From: Bacillota bacterium | GTDB taxonomy: Bacteria > Bacillota > Desulfotomaculia > Desulfotomaculales > Pelotomaculaceae | NCBI GenBank assembly: GCA_029555205.1 | Contig: JAKPTB010000097.1 | Location: 62,001 to 126,000, forward strand | Length of the DNA: 64,000 nt | Direction: 5' to 3' | In this document: piece by piece, positions 26,320 to 35,821 of the stretch | How the letters are laid out: every line of letters begins with the position of its first letter | Numbering within the stretch: the first letter of the stretch is position 1 | The notes under the pieces: generated by a model | What the model was told of the DNA's origin: nothing | What the model saw: the letters and a program-made list of their open reading frames with translations, nothing else | Databases searched by the model: none | Translations under genes and position numbers: made by a program

Positions 26320-26751
26320 ATGAAGTGCAGTACGGAAGTTCTTCAGGCTTTTCTGGACGGCGAAATGGAGCCTGTTGAAATGAAAGCTGTTCGCCGCCAC
26401 CTCGGCTGCTGCCCGTCCTGCCGGCAGGAGCTTTCCCGGCTGAGATTGCTCTGGCTGGAACTGGAACAGGAAGAGGAAATAGAAATTCCGGAAATCCTGC
26501 CATTTATCCGCCAGCAGGCTGTCACCAGGGCTAAAGCAGCGAGACAGGAAGCAGGGGGTACATCCAAAGTGAGCCTCTGGGACGCCCAAAAACTGGCCTG
26601 GCAGCCGGCCCTGGCCGGGGTAGCCCAGATTCCAGGCCCGCGGCAGATGGGGCGTTTGGCCATGGCCACCGGGCGGGGGCTGCCAAACGTGCTCCGGGGC
26701 ATTTCATCCTTTGCAGGTAGGATTACCGGTAGAAGGCGGACACGGCGTTGA
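26320..26751 (+). CDS. Anti-sigma factor with zf-HC2 zinc finger
   Basis: A 143-residue protein with the ZAS/zf-HC2 anti-sigma domain at the N-terminus: residues AFLDGEMEPVEMKAVRRHLGCCPSC (shown in two parts in the family: H28-x3-C-x2-C). It probably holds the adjacent ECF sigma factor. The C-terminal part is basic (GRITGRRRTRR) and lacks a convincing membrane helix, so it may be a soluble anti-sigma factor. ATG 26320 has GGGAGG upstream. Its stop overlaps the next start by TTGA, tying it to the DUF2953/gerW genes. Confidence 0.88.
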   Translation: MKCSTEVLQAFLDGEMEPVEMKAVRRHLGCCPSCRQELSRLRLLWLELEQEEEIEIPEILPFIRQQAVTRAKAARQEAGGTSKVSLWDAQKLAWQPALAGVAQIPGPRQMGRLAMATGRGLPNVLRGISSFAGRITGRRRTRR

Positions 26752-27434
26752 GCGGGTGGGCTGTTTTCATCTTAATTCTAGTGCTTCTGCCGCTGGGGCT
26801 TTTAAGCGTACCGCTGACCTTCAGGGCCAGGGGCTGCCTTAGAACAGAGGAGCGATGGCTGGAGGCAGGGGCAGCCTGGGGTTATGGATTTTTTACCGGC
26901 ACCTTCAGTCTCAAGGGGAGAGAAACAGCATTTAGTTTACGGCTGGCCGGAATACCGTTGCCCCTCTCCCGTGAAAAGTCTGAGGCGGTCAAGGCCAGGT
27001 CAAAGAAAGTTAAAAAGAAAGACAAGAAAAAAACAGGGCGTAAAGAGGAAAAACACCGGTTAAATTTCTCCGCCGCCGCAGTGCTGAACAGGGATTTATT
27101 AGGCGCTGTTTTGGGCTACTTGCAAAGGCTTGGGCAATCCTTCAGGATTCGGCTGAGCGGTGTTTATGGTACCGGTGACCCTGCCCTGACAGGTATGCTT
27201 GCCGGCTTAATTGCAGCAATGAATACAGGGTATCATAAAATTAACCTGGAGGCCGACTTCAGGGAGCCGGCTCTTGAACTAACGGGGGAAATCTCAGCCC
27301 GGATTGTACCGCTTGTAATTTTATGGTTAACCATGCGCTTACTGCTGGCCAAACCGGCCCGGACGCTCTGGTACCCTTATTTAACAATAAGACTAAAAAG
27401 AAGAAAAGCAAAGGAGGGTGCACAATATGTTTAA
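26748..27434 (+). CDS. DUF2953 protein (YtfI-like, sporulation-associated)
   Basis: A 228-residue protein of the DUF2953 family. It has one N-terminal membrane helix (VFILILVLLPLGLLSVPLTF), a Lys-rich linker (KKVKKKDKKKTGRKEEKH, residues 86-103), and the conserved C-terminal FRIRLSGVYGTGDPALTGML and ISARIVPLVILWLTMRLL. In Bacillus the equivalent gene sits beside gerW/ytfJ and belongs to the forespore programme; the same order is kept here. It starts at TTG 26748 within the stop of the anti-sigma gene. Its molecular function is not known. Confidence 0.88.
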   Translation: MSGWAVFILILVLLPLGLLSVPLTFRARGCLRTEERWLEAGAAWGYGFFTGTFSLKGRETAFSLRLAGIPLPLSREKSEAVKARSKKVKKKDKKKTGRKEEKHRLNFSAAAVLNRDLLGAVLGYLQRLGQSFRIRLSGVYGTGDPALTGMLAGLIAAMNTGYHKINLEADFREPALELTGEISARIVPLVILWLTMRLLLAKPARTLWYPYLTIRLKRRKAKEGAQYV

Positions 27435-27777
27435 AGAAGACATCGAATCCCTGGTATCCCGTCTGGAAAACCTGCTCACGACCAAAACCGTTGTGGGCGA
27501 GCCGATGGTTCACGGTAACACAACCATCATACCCATAATGACTGCTGCTGTGGGCTTCGGCGTGGGTAGCGGGGAGGGCCAGGACCCAAAGAGTGGGGGA
27601 GGCAAGGGCACCGGCGCGGGCGCTGGCTTGAAGCTTACCCCATCCGCGCTGCTGATCATCCAGGGAGACAACGTGCAGGTCTACTCTTTGAACCAGAAGG
27701 GCAACCTGGCCAAACTGGTGGAAATGATTCCTGATGTTGTAAATAAGCTCAAGCTGAAGGAGAATGCTGAGCAGTAG
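27427..27777 (+). CDS. gerW: Spore germination protein GerW/YtfJ
   Basis: A 116-residue GerW (YtfJ) protein, needed in Bacillus for normal spore germination. Typical are the start FKEDIESLVSRLENLLTTKT, the core VVGEPMVHGNTTIIPI, the glycine-rich VGFGVGSGEG and GGGKGTGAGAGLKLTPSALL, and the ending AKLVEMIPDVVNKL. The ATG at 27427 has GGAGG upstream and overlaps the DUF2953 gene by eight bases. Its presence is the strongest single sign that the organism sporulates. A terminator follows. Confidence 0.94.
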   Translation: MFKEDIESLVSRLENLLTTKTVVGEPMVHGNTTIIPIMTAAVGFGVGSGEGQDPKSGGGKGTGAGAGLKLTPSALLIIQGDNVQVYSLNQKGNLAKLVEMIPDVVNKLKLKENAEQ

Positions 27778-27925
27778 TCCTCACACCGGAGAGCCCTTGA
27801 TCCTGAAAAAGCTCTTAACACCAAAGAAGCCTCTGCGCTAAAAACCTTACCCAAAAAAATTCAATCCACAAAGCCTTAATCCCCAAAAGCCCCTGTTTGT
27901 TAAACGAAGGCCGGGATTGAAGACA

Positions 27926-27967
27926 AACACCGCTGTTAAGCTGAGAAGCTTGCAAGCGGTGTTGCTT
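27926..27967 (+). terminator. Terminator of the sigma-gerW operon
   Basis: AACACCGCT (27926-27934) pairs with AGCGGTGTT (27955-27963), with a smaller AAGCTGAGAAGCTT hairpin in the loop, followed by GCTTT. It lies about 150 bases after gerW. Confidence 0.65.
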
Positions 27968-28066
27968 TAAGATCAAAATTCTTTAAAATCCAGAGAGAAC
28001 CAAGAGGAATTTAGAGATTTTATTCCGTTAGAACTTGCGCCGAAAAATGACATAATCAAAATTTTT

Positions 28067-28819
28067 TTAAAACCCATGCTCGTTAAGGTATTTTTTTAAC
28101 TCCATGATCTTGATTTCCCCAAAGTGAAAAACGGATGCAGCAAGAAGGATGTCAGCCTTCCCGTCCCGGGCGGCCTCCAGAAAATGCTCCATTCTACCGG
28201 CCCCGCCGGAAGCGATCACCGGTATTTTTACCGCTTCTTTAATTCCACGGATTAGCGGGATGTCGTAGCCTGTTTTTGCCCCGTCGCGGGTTTTGCTGGT
28301 TGGCAGGATATACCCTGCGCCCCTGGCTTCCGCTTCCCCGGCCCATTGCACGGCATCTTTACGGGTGGGGGTGTTGCCTCCGTCAATATAAACTTCGTAG
28401 CCGGAAGGAAGGGCCGGATTCCGGTCAACATCTATTGCCACTACAACTTTGGAAGAGCCGAATTTTGCAGCGGCCTGGTCAATCAAACCGGGATTGCGGA
28501 AAGCCGCGCTACTGATAGAAATGCGGTCGGCCCCGGCTTCAAGTACCTCCTCTGCATCTGATAAAGACTTAATGCCTCCGCCTACGGTGAAGGGGATGGT
28601 TGTCACCCGGGCAACCCGCCGGACAGCCTCTAATGTAGTCTTTCTCTTTTCTATAGTTGCGGTAATGTCTAAAAATGCCAGTTCGTCGGCCCCGTTTTCA
28701 CAGTAAATCCTTGCGCACTCCACCGGGTCGCCTGCATCTCTAAGATTAACAAAATGAATACCCTTAACCACTCTCCCGTCCTTAATATCCAGACAGGGCA
28801 TTATCAGAACCTTGTTCAC
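28067..28819 (-). CDS. hisF: HisF-like imidazole glycerol phosphate synthase cyclase subunit, orphan
   Basis: A 250-residue (beta/alpha)8 barrel of the HisA/HisF family. The catalytic Asp pair is present in [14 protein letters not shown] (D11) and VVAIDVDRN (about D130), and the phosphate sites [20 protein letters not shown] and ASGGAG are kept. Loop 6 is divergent: [16 protein letters not shown] where HisF usually has LLTSMDRDGTKxGYD. No hisH or other histidine gene is near, so it may be a relocated pathway gene or a paralogue acting on another substrate. The ATG at 28819 is the first codon of the conserved N-terminus. Confidence 0.85.
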   Translation of the reverse strand: MNKVLIMPCLDIKDGRVVKGIHFVNLRDAGDPVECARIYCENGADELAFLDITATIEKRKTTLEAVRRVARVTTIPFTVGGGIKSLSDAEEVLEAGADRISISSAAFRNPGLIDQAAAKFGSSKVVVAIDVDRNPALPSGYEVYIDGGNTPTRKDAVQWAGEAEARGAGYILPTSKTRDGAKTGYDIPLIRGIKEAVKIPVIASGGAGRMEHFLEAARDGKADILLAASVFHFGEIKIMELKKYLNEHGF

Positions 28820-28924
28820 TTAACCATACCCCTTTCTATAGTGAGCAACTGAGCTGGGATTAATGTTTTCTCGATTTAACCCTTTAATTCCTCCATATGA
28901 GTACGGGGAATCAGGACTGTCATA

Positions 28925-29878
28925 TTAATTTGGAGGTAGTGAAGCGGGTACACCTGTGCCGTCAAAGGAGGGCACGTAACACTCGTCAGCTGCGGTCAAC
29001 TCCTGGACATAGCCAGATTCTAAACCCAGCTGGAACAGGGTGTCCACTGCCCGGTTGTATTCCGCTGTGGTCAGGCGGCGGTTCAAAGGAGGGGTCTTTA
29101 AGGCGCGGTAAGCAGGGAAATACTGGGCCATCAGACTTACATAAACATCCCGGGGAAAATTCCCGGCGATCCAGCGCAGCACCTGCAGGGTATCAGCCAG
29201 TTGGCCCGGCAGGATCAGGTGCCGGATCATCAGCCCTCCGGTCATGAGGCCATCGGAATCAAAGGAGGGCGGGCCTACCTGCCGGTACATCTCCCGAATA
29301 GCCTGCGAGGCGGCGGTAAAATAATCCGGGGCGCCGGAGAACCGGGCGGCAGTTTCCTGGCCGGCGTACTTCAGATCCGGCAGGTAGATGTCCACCAGCC
29401 CTTCCAGCTGAGCCAGTGCTCCTGGTTCCTCGTAGGCGTTTGAGTTGTATACCACCGGTATCTTCATCCCGAGGGACCGGGCCTTTTTTATCGCCGCTGC
29501 CACCTGGGGAATGTAGGGTGTGGGAGAAACAAGGTTGATGTTATGGGCGCCCTGTTGCTCCAACTGCCTGAAGATTGAAGCCAGAGTGGGAATGTCCACC
29601 TCCCTGCCGAAGTGCTCCTGACTGATCCGGTAGTTCTGACAGAAGGTACATTTTAAATTGCAATGGGAAAAGAAAACGGCGCCGGAGCCCTGAACGCCGC
29701 TCAGGCAGGGTTCTTCCCAGAAATGAAGGGCAGCTCTGGCCACTTTCGGCTTTAAAGGGGCACGGCAAAACCCCGTTTTGCCGGCGGTGCGGTCGACCCC
29801 GCAATTGCGCGGGCAAAGACGGCAAGAACCAAGCAATGTTAAGCCCTCCTGCATATGGAATGAAAACTGTTTTCCCAC
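28925..29878 (-). CDS. Radical SAM protein, PflA-like (PflX type)
   Basis: A 317-residue radical S-adenosylmethionine enzyme. The cluster motif is SHCNLKCTFCQNY; N-terminal cysteines SCRLCPRNCGVDR match the PflX/YgiQ-neighbour type of activating-enzyme homologue. Barrel segments HNINLVSPTPYIPQV and VDIYLPDLKYAG follow. The role of this family is not settled; activation of a glycyl-radical enzyme is possible but none is encoded nearby. The start is unsure: GTG 29878 and ATG 29854 both lack a good ribosome site. Confidence 0.85.
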   Translation of the reverse strand: MGKQFSFHMQEGLTLLGSCRLCPRNCGVDRTAGKTGFCRAPLKPKVARAALHFWEEPCLSGVQGSGAVFFSHCNLKCTFCQNYRISQEHFGREVDIPTLASIFRQLEQQGAHNINLVSPTPYIPQVAAAIKKARSLGMKIPVVYNSNAYEEPGALAQLEGLVDIYLPDLKYAGQETAARFSGAPDYFTAASQAIREMYRQVGPPSFDSDGLMTGGLMIRHLILPGQLADTLQVLRWIAGNFPRDVYVSLMAQYFPAYRALKTPPLNRRLTTAEYNRAVDTLFQLGLESGYVQELTAADECYVPSFDGTGVPASLPPN

Positions 29879-30152
29879 TTAAAGAAGTTTTTCCATGATT
29901 ATACCATATGGACCCGGCCCCTGGTTATGCCCAAAGAGAGGATAATAAAGGGGGCTATCATTACTCCGAGGCTATCAACCCTTTGACTTAATTCAGATTA
30001 TTGGTTGATCTAAACCCTGTGTCATATGACATTTCAGTTCAGAAAACATTACCTGAGCTATGACTTATTACTCTACTTAACTTGAACCGGTATAATTATA
30101 CTTGGAGTAAAAAAATATATATCCAAAACCATAGGGGGAGGAGGATGGGGAC

Positions 30153-31652
30153 ATGAGGAAGGTAATAATAATCGGTTCGGGAATAGGCGGCCTGATTGCC
30201 GGCAACCTTCTTGCCCAAAAGGGACATGAAGTGACCATGTTTGAATCCCACAGCACGCCCGGAGGATATACTGCCGGATTTTACAGGAAGGGTTATTATT
30301 TCGAAAGCGGTACCCTTACCTTTGAAGCTTCATCATCGGTATTCAAGGCAATGAAGGACATCGGCTTGTTGGAAAAAATAGACTTTACAAAAATAAGGGT
30401 GCGGTTCGTTTCAGAGCATTTTGACGGAAGTCCGGATAATTACGATGATTATAAAAAAATGATTTACTCCGGTTTCCCATCCGATCAGGAAAAGCTGGAT
30501 AAGGCTTTTGCAGAGCTGAATAAAATAATTGACCTAATGGGGAACATGAATGGACCTATGCCCAATCTTTACAGCGGTTTTGCAATGTTTAAAACAATGC
30601 TTCCCTATATCCTGAGCGCCCCAAAGTATGTAAAACTTTCAAAGCAATACGGCCACATGACGTCGTCGGAGTTTGCCGCGAGATTTTTCGAGAAAGACTC
30701 AAAGCTGTTCCATCTGTTCAGCGGTATCAGTTATCCGGATATGTCGCCTATGCTCATAGGAGCTGCTTTATTGACGATTTTTACCGACCTTTGGACTGTA
30801 AAAAGCGGTATGCAATCTTGGGCTGACATTCTTGCAAAGAATTTCAAAAAATTGGGCGGGGATTTGAAGCTGAAATCCTATGTCGACAGGATCATCACAA
30901 AAGATGGGGCCGCTGTTGGAGTCTCCTGCAATAATACTGTTTATCAAGCGGATTATGTTATTTCTGCCGGGGATTACAAGAAGACCCTGCTGCAGCTTTT
31001 GGACAACGAGAGCCTCATTTCGCAGGAGTTCCGGGAAAAGATTAGTAGTGCTGCTGTTTCTGAGGGCTTCTTCACAGTATATCTGGGGTTGAATATGTCC
31101 AACGAAGAACTTGGCAGGTATATGAAGGCACCTCTCGTATTTCCCTTTGACTATAAACCCGGTTACGATATTTACGATTCAGAAGACGGAGAATTTTTCA
31201 GCAAGACATCAGTTTCACTTTATTCGCCTTCGATGGTAAACCCCGGACTTGCCCCTGCGGGGAAATCCTCTTTAATGCTGCAGACCATAGTCCCTTACCA
31301 TTGGATGAACAACTGGGGCAGCGGAAACAAAGAGTTATACAACCAATTAAAGGAAAGGGCGATGGAGGCCGTGATTGACAGCGCATCCAGGCTAATTCCC
31401 GGCTTAAAGGGATGTATAGAATATAAGGACGCCGCCACTCCTCTAACGTATGAAAGGTTCACCCATAACACGGATGGAGCGAGCTCTGCCTGGAGCTGGA
31501 ACCCCAGGAAGAAGTTTTATAAAAACACTTTCAGCGTGAATGTAGAAACACCGGTGAAAAACCTTTATATCGGTTCCTGCTGGGCGGCGCAGATCGGCGG
31601 TGTTCCCGGTGCCCTGGCAGCAGCTTACCAGTGTGCTAATAAGATAAAGTGA
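30153..31652 (+). CDS. FAD-dependent oxidoreductase, phytoene desaturase/CrtISO-like
   Basis: A 499-residue two-dinucleotide-binding flavoprotein. It starts with KVIIIGSGIGGLIAGNLLAQ and GHEVTMFESHSTPGGYTAGF, the Rossmann ADP-binding fingerprint of the phytoene desaturase/carotenoid isomerase family, and ends with NLYIGSCWAAQIGGVPGALA (the second FAD-contact motif). The ATG at 30153 has GGGGGAGGAGG upstream. With no other carotenoid gene in the window, the substrate is open; anaerobes hold many such proteins of unknown function (retinol saturase-like). Monocistronic by spacing. Confidence 0.88.
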   Translation: MRKVIIIGSGIGGLIAGNLLAQKGHEVTMFESHSTPGGYTAGFYRKGYYFESGTLTFEASSSVFKAMKDIGLLEKIDFTKIRVRFVSEHFDGSPDNYDDYKKMIYSGFPSDQEKLDKAFAELNKIIDLMGNMNGPMPNLYSGFAMFKTMLPYILSAPKYVKLSKQYGHMTSSEFAARFFEKDSKLFHLFSGISYPDMSPMLIGAALLTIFTDLWTVKSGMQSWADILAKNFKKLGGDLKLKSYVDRIITKDGAAVGVSCNNTVYQADYVISAGDYKKTLLQLLDNESLISQEFREKISSAAVSEGFFTVYLGLNMSNEELGRYMKAPLVFPFDYKPGYDIYDSEDGEFFSKTSVSLYSPSMVNPGLAPAGKSSLMLQTIVPYHWMNNWGSGNKELYNQLKERAMEAVIDSASRLIPGLKGCIEYKDAATPLTYERFTHNTDGASSAWSWNPRKKFYKNTFSVNVETPVKNLYIGSCWAAQIGGVPGALAAAYQCANKIK

Positions 31653-31665
31653 AGTGAGAGCTTAT

Positions 31666-31752
31666 TTAATCTAATAGTATGAATGGAGCAATAATTCCAC
31701 CGGCGATGCCGCCCACCAGCTGTGCGGCCACCCAAAAATTCACCCAACAAGT
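31666..31752 (-). pseudogene. Possible C-terminal remnant of a membrane channel/transporter gene
   Basis: On the minus strand an open stretch ending at TAA 31666-31668 reads WVNFWVAAQLVGGIAGGII and then APFILLD. This resembles the last helix of MIP-type channels or similar transporters (WVxxVAxLxGGxxGGLI), and no start codon or upstream part is present. It fits the spacer between two plus-strand genes with no function of its own. The family call is tentative. Confidence 0.35.
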
Positions 31753-31789
31753 TTGTTAATAAAAAAACATTAGCAGGAGGTTTAAGCAG

Positions 31790-32518
31790 GTGTATTCTAC
31801 GCCTCAGCCCTTATTGCTCAAAGATGTTATTATCCATTTTCCTGAGTTGCTTAAAGCTAGCTTTGTAGAAAGGTTAAACCGTTTTGTTGGGCTGGTGGAC
31901 GTGGCGGGGCAGGTATGCCCTGCTCACGTTCCGAGTTCAGGGAGGATGCGGGAGTTATTGTTTCCCGGCAACAATGTTTATGTTGCCCCGATGCCTGCCG
32001 GGAAGCGGACTCAATACCGTATTCACCTGGCTCATCATGGAAAAATACTGGTATCAGTGGATTCCCTGCTGCCGAACCGGCTTATTCACAAGTCCCTGTT
32101 ACAACAAGTTCTGGCTCAATTTAGAGGTTACCGGGAGATTAAAAAAGAAGCCAGGTACGGTGAAAGCCGTTTTGACCTGTACCTGGAGGATGGAGCCCAC
32201 CCTTGTTTTATAGAGGTTAAATCAGTTACTCTGGTGGAAGAAGATGGTGTGGCAAGATTCCCTGATGCTCCTTCGGCAAGGGGTAGCAAACACATTCAGG
32301 AATTGGTAAGGACACTTAATGATGGTTTTCGGGCTGCTGTTATCTTTGTTGTGCAGCGGAACGACGCCCGTGTTTTCTCTCCCAACCAGGTTACCGACCC
32401 TTTATTTACAGAAGCGCTTCGCCGGGCTGGATCCGCCGGCGTAGAGATATATGCGCTGGGTTGTAGTGTGAGCAGGCAGGGTATTGGCCTGCAAAACTAT
32501 CTGCCCGTTGAATTATAA
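31790..32518 (+). CDS. sfsA: SfsA family protein (sugar fermentation stimulation homologue)
   Basis: A 242-residue SfsA homologue: an N-terminal OB-like part (ASFVERLNRFVGLVDVAGQ, then AHVPSSGRMRELLFPGN) and a C-terminal PDDEXK nuclease-like fold with ESRFDLYLEDGAHPCFIEVKSVTL (read in two halves), KHIQELVRTLNDGFRAAVIF and the closing strands. E. coli SfsA binds DNA and influences maltose genes; nuclease activity has been proposed from the fold. The start is GTG 31790 with AGGAGG upstream. It converges with msrAB. Confidence 0.92.
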   Translation: MYSTPQPLLLKDVIIHFPELLKASFVERLNRFVGLVDVAGQVCPAHVPSSGRMRELLFPGNNVYVAPMPAGKRTQYRIHLAHHGKILVSVDSLLPNRLIHKSLLQQVLAQFRGYREIKKEARYGESRFDLYLEDGAHPCFIEVKSVTLVEEDGVARFPDAPSARGSKHIQELVRTLNDGFRAAVIFVVQRNDARVFSPNQVTDPLFTEALRRAGSAGVEIYALGCSVSRQGIGLQNYLPVEL

Positions 32519-32597
32519 GAGAGCGCCTGAATCCCTCCCCGGATGCAATTCCCCAAAGGAAATCAATTAAAAAACTCCTCCGGATAAGCAACTGGTT

Positions 32598-33596
32598 TTA
32601 ATTAAAAAGACTGAGATAATCCTTATAACCTTCCTTTTCCAGATCCTCCTTTGGGATAAACCGTAATGATGCAGAGTTTATGCAGTAGCGCAAACCTGTT
32701 GGAGCCGGGCCGTCATCAAATACATGGCCCAGATGAGAACCTGCTTTTTTGCTTTTAACCTCTGTGCGGACCATGTTATGGCTTTTGTCAATATGTTTTG
32801 TAACACTTTCCGGATGCAGCGGTTTAGTGAAGCTGGGCCAGCCGCATCCGGAATCAAATTTATCCAGGGAGCTGAACAGCGGTTCGCCGGAAACAATATC
32901 CACGTAGATGCCCTCCTGCTTATGGTCCCAGTATTCATTGTTGAAGGGCGGCTCCGTAGCGTTATTCTGGGTTACTTCATACTGGAGTTTGGTCAACCTC
33001 TTCTTAAGTAATTCCTGCTCTTCATCTTGATTTTTATCTTGGTCTTTATCTTGACCCCAGTACTTCTCTATAAAGCCGGCCCGCCCCGAGGCCTGACGGT
33101 AAATTTTGTAGTGCCCGGGGTTTTTTTCGTGGTAGTTTTGATGGTACTCCTCGGCGGGGTAGAAACTGGAGGCTTCCAGGATTTGCGTGACAATGGGCCG
33201 GGTAAAACGGCCGCTTTCTTCAAGGGCCTTTTTAGATGCCAGGGCCTTCTGTTTTTGTTCCTCGTTATGATAAAAGATCGCAGTTTTATAAGACGGTCCC
33301 CGGTCTGCAAACTGCCCCCCCGGATCGGTGGGGTCGATTTGGTGCCAGTAAGTTTCGAGCAATTTTTCATATGGGCACAAATCAGGATTAAATGTTATTT
33401 GTACTGCTTCATAATGCCCCGTTGTATTGGAGCAGACTTCCTCATAGGTTGGGAATTCTTTATGGCCGCCGGTATAACCGGACACTACTTTAACCACTCC
33501 CGGGAGCTGCTGAAAGGGGGCCACCAGACACCAGAAGCACCCGCCCGCAAAGGTTGCCAGCTCTAAAGGTTGTTTTTTGTTTTCTTTATTAACCAT
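32598..33596 (-). CDS. msrAB: Fused peptide methionine sulfoxide reductase MsrA-MsrB
   Basis: A 332-residue fusion that repairs both epimers of methionine sulfoxide. MsrA (about residues 11-170) has the catalytic GGCFWC with C20, then YHQKxP-type segment [16 protein letters not shown] Glu/Asp/Lys/Gln-rich linker ([11 protein letters not shown]) leads to MsrB (about 190-325) with [19 protein letters not shown] and catalytic [11 protein letters not shown] (C305). The two CxxC pairs that bind zinc in many MsrB proteins are absent ([11 protein letters not shown] in place of the first pair). The ATG at 33596 has a weak GGGG upstream. Cytoplasmic, since no signal is present. Confidence 0.95.
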   Translation of the reverse strand: MVNKENKKQPLELATFAGGCFWCLVAPFQQLPGVVKVVSGYTGGHKEFPTYEEVCSNTTGHYEAVQITFNPDLCPYEKLLETYWHQIDPTDPGGQFADRGPSYKTAIFYHNEEQKQKALASKKALEESGRFTRPIVTQILEASSFYPAEEYHQNYHEKNPGHYKIYRQASGRAGFIEKYWGQDKDQDKNQDEEQELLKKRLTKLQYEVTQNNATEPPFNNEYWDHKQEGIYVDIVSGEPLFSSLDKFDSGCGWPSFTKPLHPESVTKHIDKSHNMVRTEVKSKKAGSHLGHVFDDGPAPTGLRYCINSASLRFIPKEDLEKEGYKDYLSLFN

Positions 33597-33885
33597 AATC
33601 GGCTAACCCCGTCACTATTAATTAGACTTTATTAGACTTAAAATGCTGCTTTTATGAATATTTTATACGGAAGCAGCTGTGGGTGAAAGACGTTGGGCAT
33701 AGTTCAAATTTTTGTGTTTTATTTTAATTGAGGCTCATCGATGTTGCCATTGCGGCAGGCCTGCCCGTTCTGTTTTGAGGTACTTAAATAAATATTGCTT
33801 ATAGTACTAAGGAATTGTAAGATATATAATAAGGTTCAATTGTAAGCTGAAAAGAGTAGCACCAGATCACGCTTGGAGATATTTT

Positions 33886-34950
33886 ATGGTAAAGGATAAG
33901 ACTGTGGCTGTAATTAGAACACAAAAATTTGAAAAAATTTTTGATAAGTTTACAAAATCGAAGCATATTTATGAAGGAATTTTATTTATAGAAAACACAG
34001 GGGGCGATTTTTCCTTCAGTAAGGGTTATGGCGGCAGGAAACTTAATTCGCCACTGCTTATGGCCAGCATAACAAAGCTGTTTACCACAACCTGCATTTT
34101 GCTCCTGCTGGAACAGGGAAAGTTGTCATTTGACGATAAAGTAGCACAGTATTTTGACAGATCTTTGATAAGTGGGATTCATGTTTATGGTGGAAAGGAA
34201 TACACATTTGAATTAACCATTTATGATTTACTGTTTCAGATAAGCGGACTGCCCGATGTTTATGAGGAAGGGAAAGACTGTTTAAAAACTAATTTCATTA
34301 TAGAGGATTTTTACTTTACTATCGATGATATGATTGCCCGGGTAAAGAAATTAAAACCTCATTTTGCGCCACGTACCGGACGAAAAGCTTACTACGCGGA
34401 TATAAACTTTGATCTGCTCGGTGAAATAATTGAAAAGGTAAGCGGTTTAACCCTGCCGGAAGCATACAGACAATATATTTATGAACCATTAGGACTTAAT
34501 AAGACGTATCTTCCCCAAAGCGAAAATGAATATGTGCCCCGGATCTATTATAAAGATAAGGCTATCCACCGGCCCAGGGTAGTTATGAGTAGCCGGGCAA
34601 GTGGAGGCTGCATCACCACAGCTTCTGAATTAATGATCTTTATTAAAGCTTTCTTTGGGGGAAAGTTGTTTAGTAAGAAAGTCTTTGCCAGATTATCTAT
34701 GTACAAACAGTTGCAAGCTTCAATGGGTCCGGTTTGCTACGGTGGAGGATATATGCGGATACCTTTAAACGGATTGGTCACACTCTTTATGGGAAAAGGT
34801 GAATTGATTGGTCATTCCGGTTCAACCGGCTCTTTTGCCTTTTATTATCCCATAAGAGATTTATATTTTGTAGGGGACCTGAACCAGATGGCAAATGCTG
34901 CTCTTCCGGTAAGATTATCAATGCAGCTTGCTGTATCTTCGAAGGAATGA
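33886..34950 (+). CDS. Serine hydrolase of the beta-lactamase/penicillin-binding-protein family
   Basis: A 354-residue class-C-like serine hydrolase without signal peptide. The nucleophile motif is MASITKLFTTT (SxxK, near residue 62-65), the second motif is YYADINFDLLGEI (Tyr-Ala-Asp, where class C has YxN), and the third is GHSGSTGS (HSG). These enzymes act as D-Ala-D-Ala peptidases, esterases or amidases; true penicillin hydrolysis is doubtful. ATG 33886 has GGAG eight bases upstream. It is followed by an operon on the same strand after about 180 bases with a CCCAGG/CCTGGG inverted repeat (35000-35038). Confidence 0.86.
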   Translation: MVKDKTVAVIRTQKFEKIFDKFTKSKHIYEGILFIENTGGDFSFSKGYGGRKLNSPLLMASITKLFTTTCILLLLEQGKLSFDDKVAQYFDRSLISGIHVYGGKEYTFELTIYDLLFQISGLPDVYEEGKDCLKTNFIIEDFYFTIDDMIARVKKLKPHFAPRTGRKAYYADINFDLLGEIIEKVSGLTLPEAYRQYIYEPLGLNKTYLPQSENEYVPRIYYKDKAIHRPRVVMSSRASGGCITTASELMIFIKAFFGGKLFSKKVFARLSMYKQLQASMGPVCYGGGYMRIPLNGLVTLFMGKGELIGHSGSTGSFAFYYPIRDLYFVGDLNQMANAALPVRLSMQLAVSSKE

Positions 34951-35128
34951 TCCCTTTGGGGAAATATGGGGAAGCTAAATGGAGAATCAATAATCCAAGC
35001 CCAGGTATGATTCCTTCGATGCCATTGAATTGCCTGGGGTTCAAGTGTTGTGCAGGCAGTGTTTTAGTTTTAGGAGTCCTTTACTGAAAAACAACAAATA
35101 AATCAACGAAAATCCAGGGTGAGCTGCT

Positions 35129-35821
35129 ATGAAACTTGTCACTGTGGCCGGTCCCCCTTCTTCGGGAAAGACTTCTGTCATTCTAAAGCTCATTGAGTGT
35201 ATGGATCTGGAGAAAGGCAGGATCGGCGTCGTCAAATTTGACTGTCTCACTTCCTTTGACAAACTGTCCTACCAGGAAGCGGGCATCCCTGTCCAGATAG
35301 GGTTTTCCGGGAAATTTTGCCCTGACCACTATTATGTCAGCAATATTGAGGACGCTGTCCAATGGGGCCTGGCTTCGGGCTTCGAAATGCTTATTACGGA
35401 GAGCGCCGGTCTGTGCAACCGCTGTTCTCCGTATATCAACGGGATTCTTGCCATATGTGTCATTGATAATCTGTCGGGAATCAACACCCCGCGCAAAATA
35501 GGCCCCCTGCTGAGGTTTGCAGACATAGTTGTGATCACCAAGGGAGATATCGTTTCGCAGGCGGAAAGGGAAGTGTTTGCGTTTAATGTCAAACAGGTCA
35601 ACTCATCGGCAAGGGTTATTTTTGTCAACGGCATAACCGGGCAGGGAACCTTTATGCTGTCGAAGTATTTAAGGGAGGCACGCGACATCCTTACGCTGAA
35701 AGACTTGAAACTGAGGTTTACCACACCTGCTGCGGTTTGTTCCTACTGCACGGGGGAAACGAGAATCGGGGAGAAGTACCAGATGGGTATGCTAAAAAAA
35801 CTAGAGTTTAAAGGCGTATGA
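35129..35821 (+). CDS. HypB/UreG-like (SIMIBI/G3E) GTPase with two CxxC pairs
   Basis: A 230-residue GTPase of the metallochaperone class. P-loop GPPSSGKT is at residues 8-15; the effector/switch part is VVKFDCLTSFDK; the specificity motif is ITKGD (about 136-140). Two cysteine pairs, LCNRC (C96, C99) and CSYC (C204, C207), are good metal-binding candidates. HypB, UreG and CobW use GTP to load nickel, zinc or cobalt into targets. The stop overlaps the next start by ATGA. It is the first gene of a three-gene unit with a soluble ABC ATPase and a DUF364 protein; a nickel or other metal-insertion role is inferred. Confidence 0.87.
   Translation: MKLVTVAGPPSSGKTSVILKLIECMDLEKGRIGVVKFDCLTSFDKLSYQEAGIPVQIGFSGKFCPDHYYVSNIEDAVQWGLASGFEMLITESAGLCNRCSPYINGILAICVIDNLSGINTPRKIGPLLRFADIVVITKGDIVSQAEREVFAFNVKQVNSSARVIFVNGITGQGTFMLSKYLREARDILTLKDLKLRFTTPAAVCSYCTGETRIGEKYQMGMLKKLEFKGV

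Noticed and set aside
30078-30100. Shared AACTTGAACCGG motif at about 30081 and 49911 as a regulator site
   Set aside because: Only two copies are seen, without symmetry or the same distance to a start codon.
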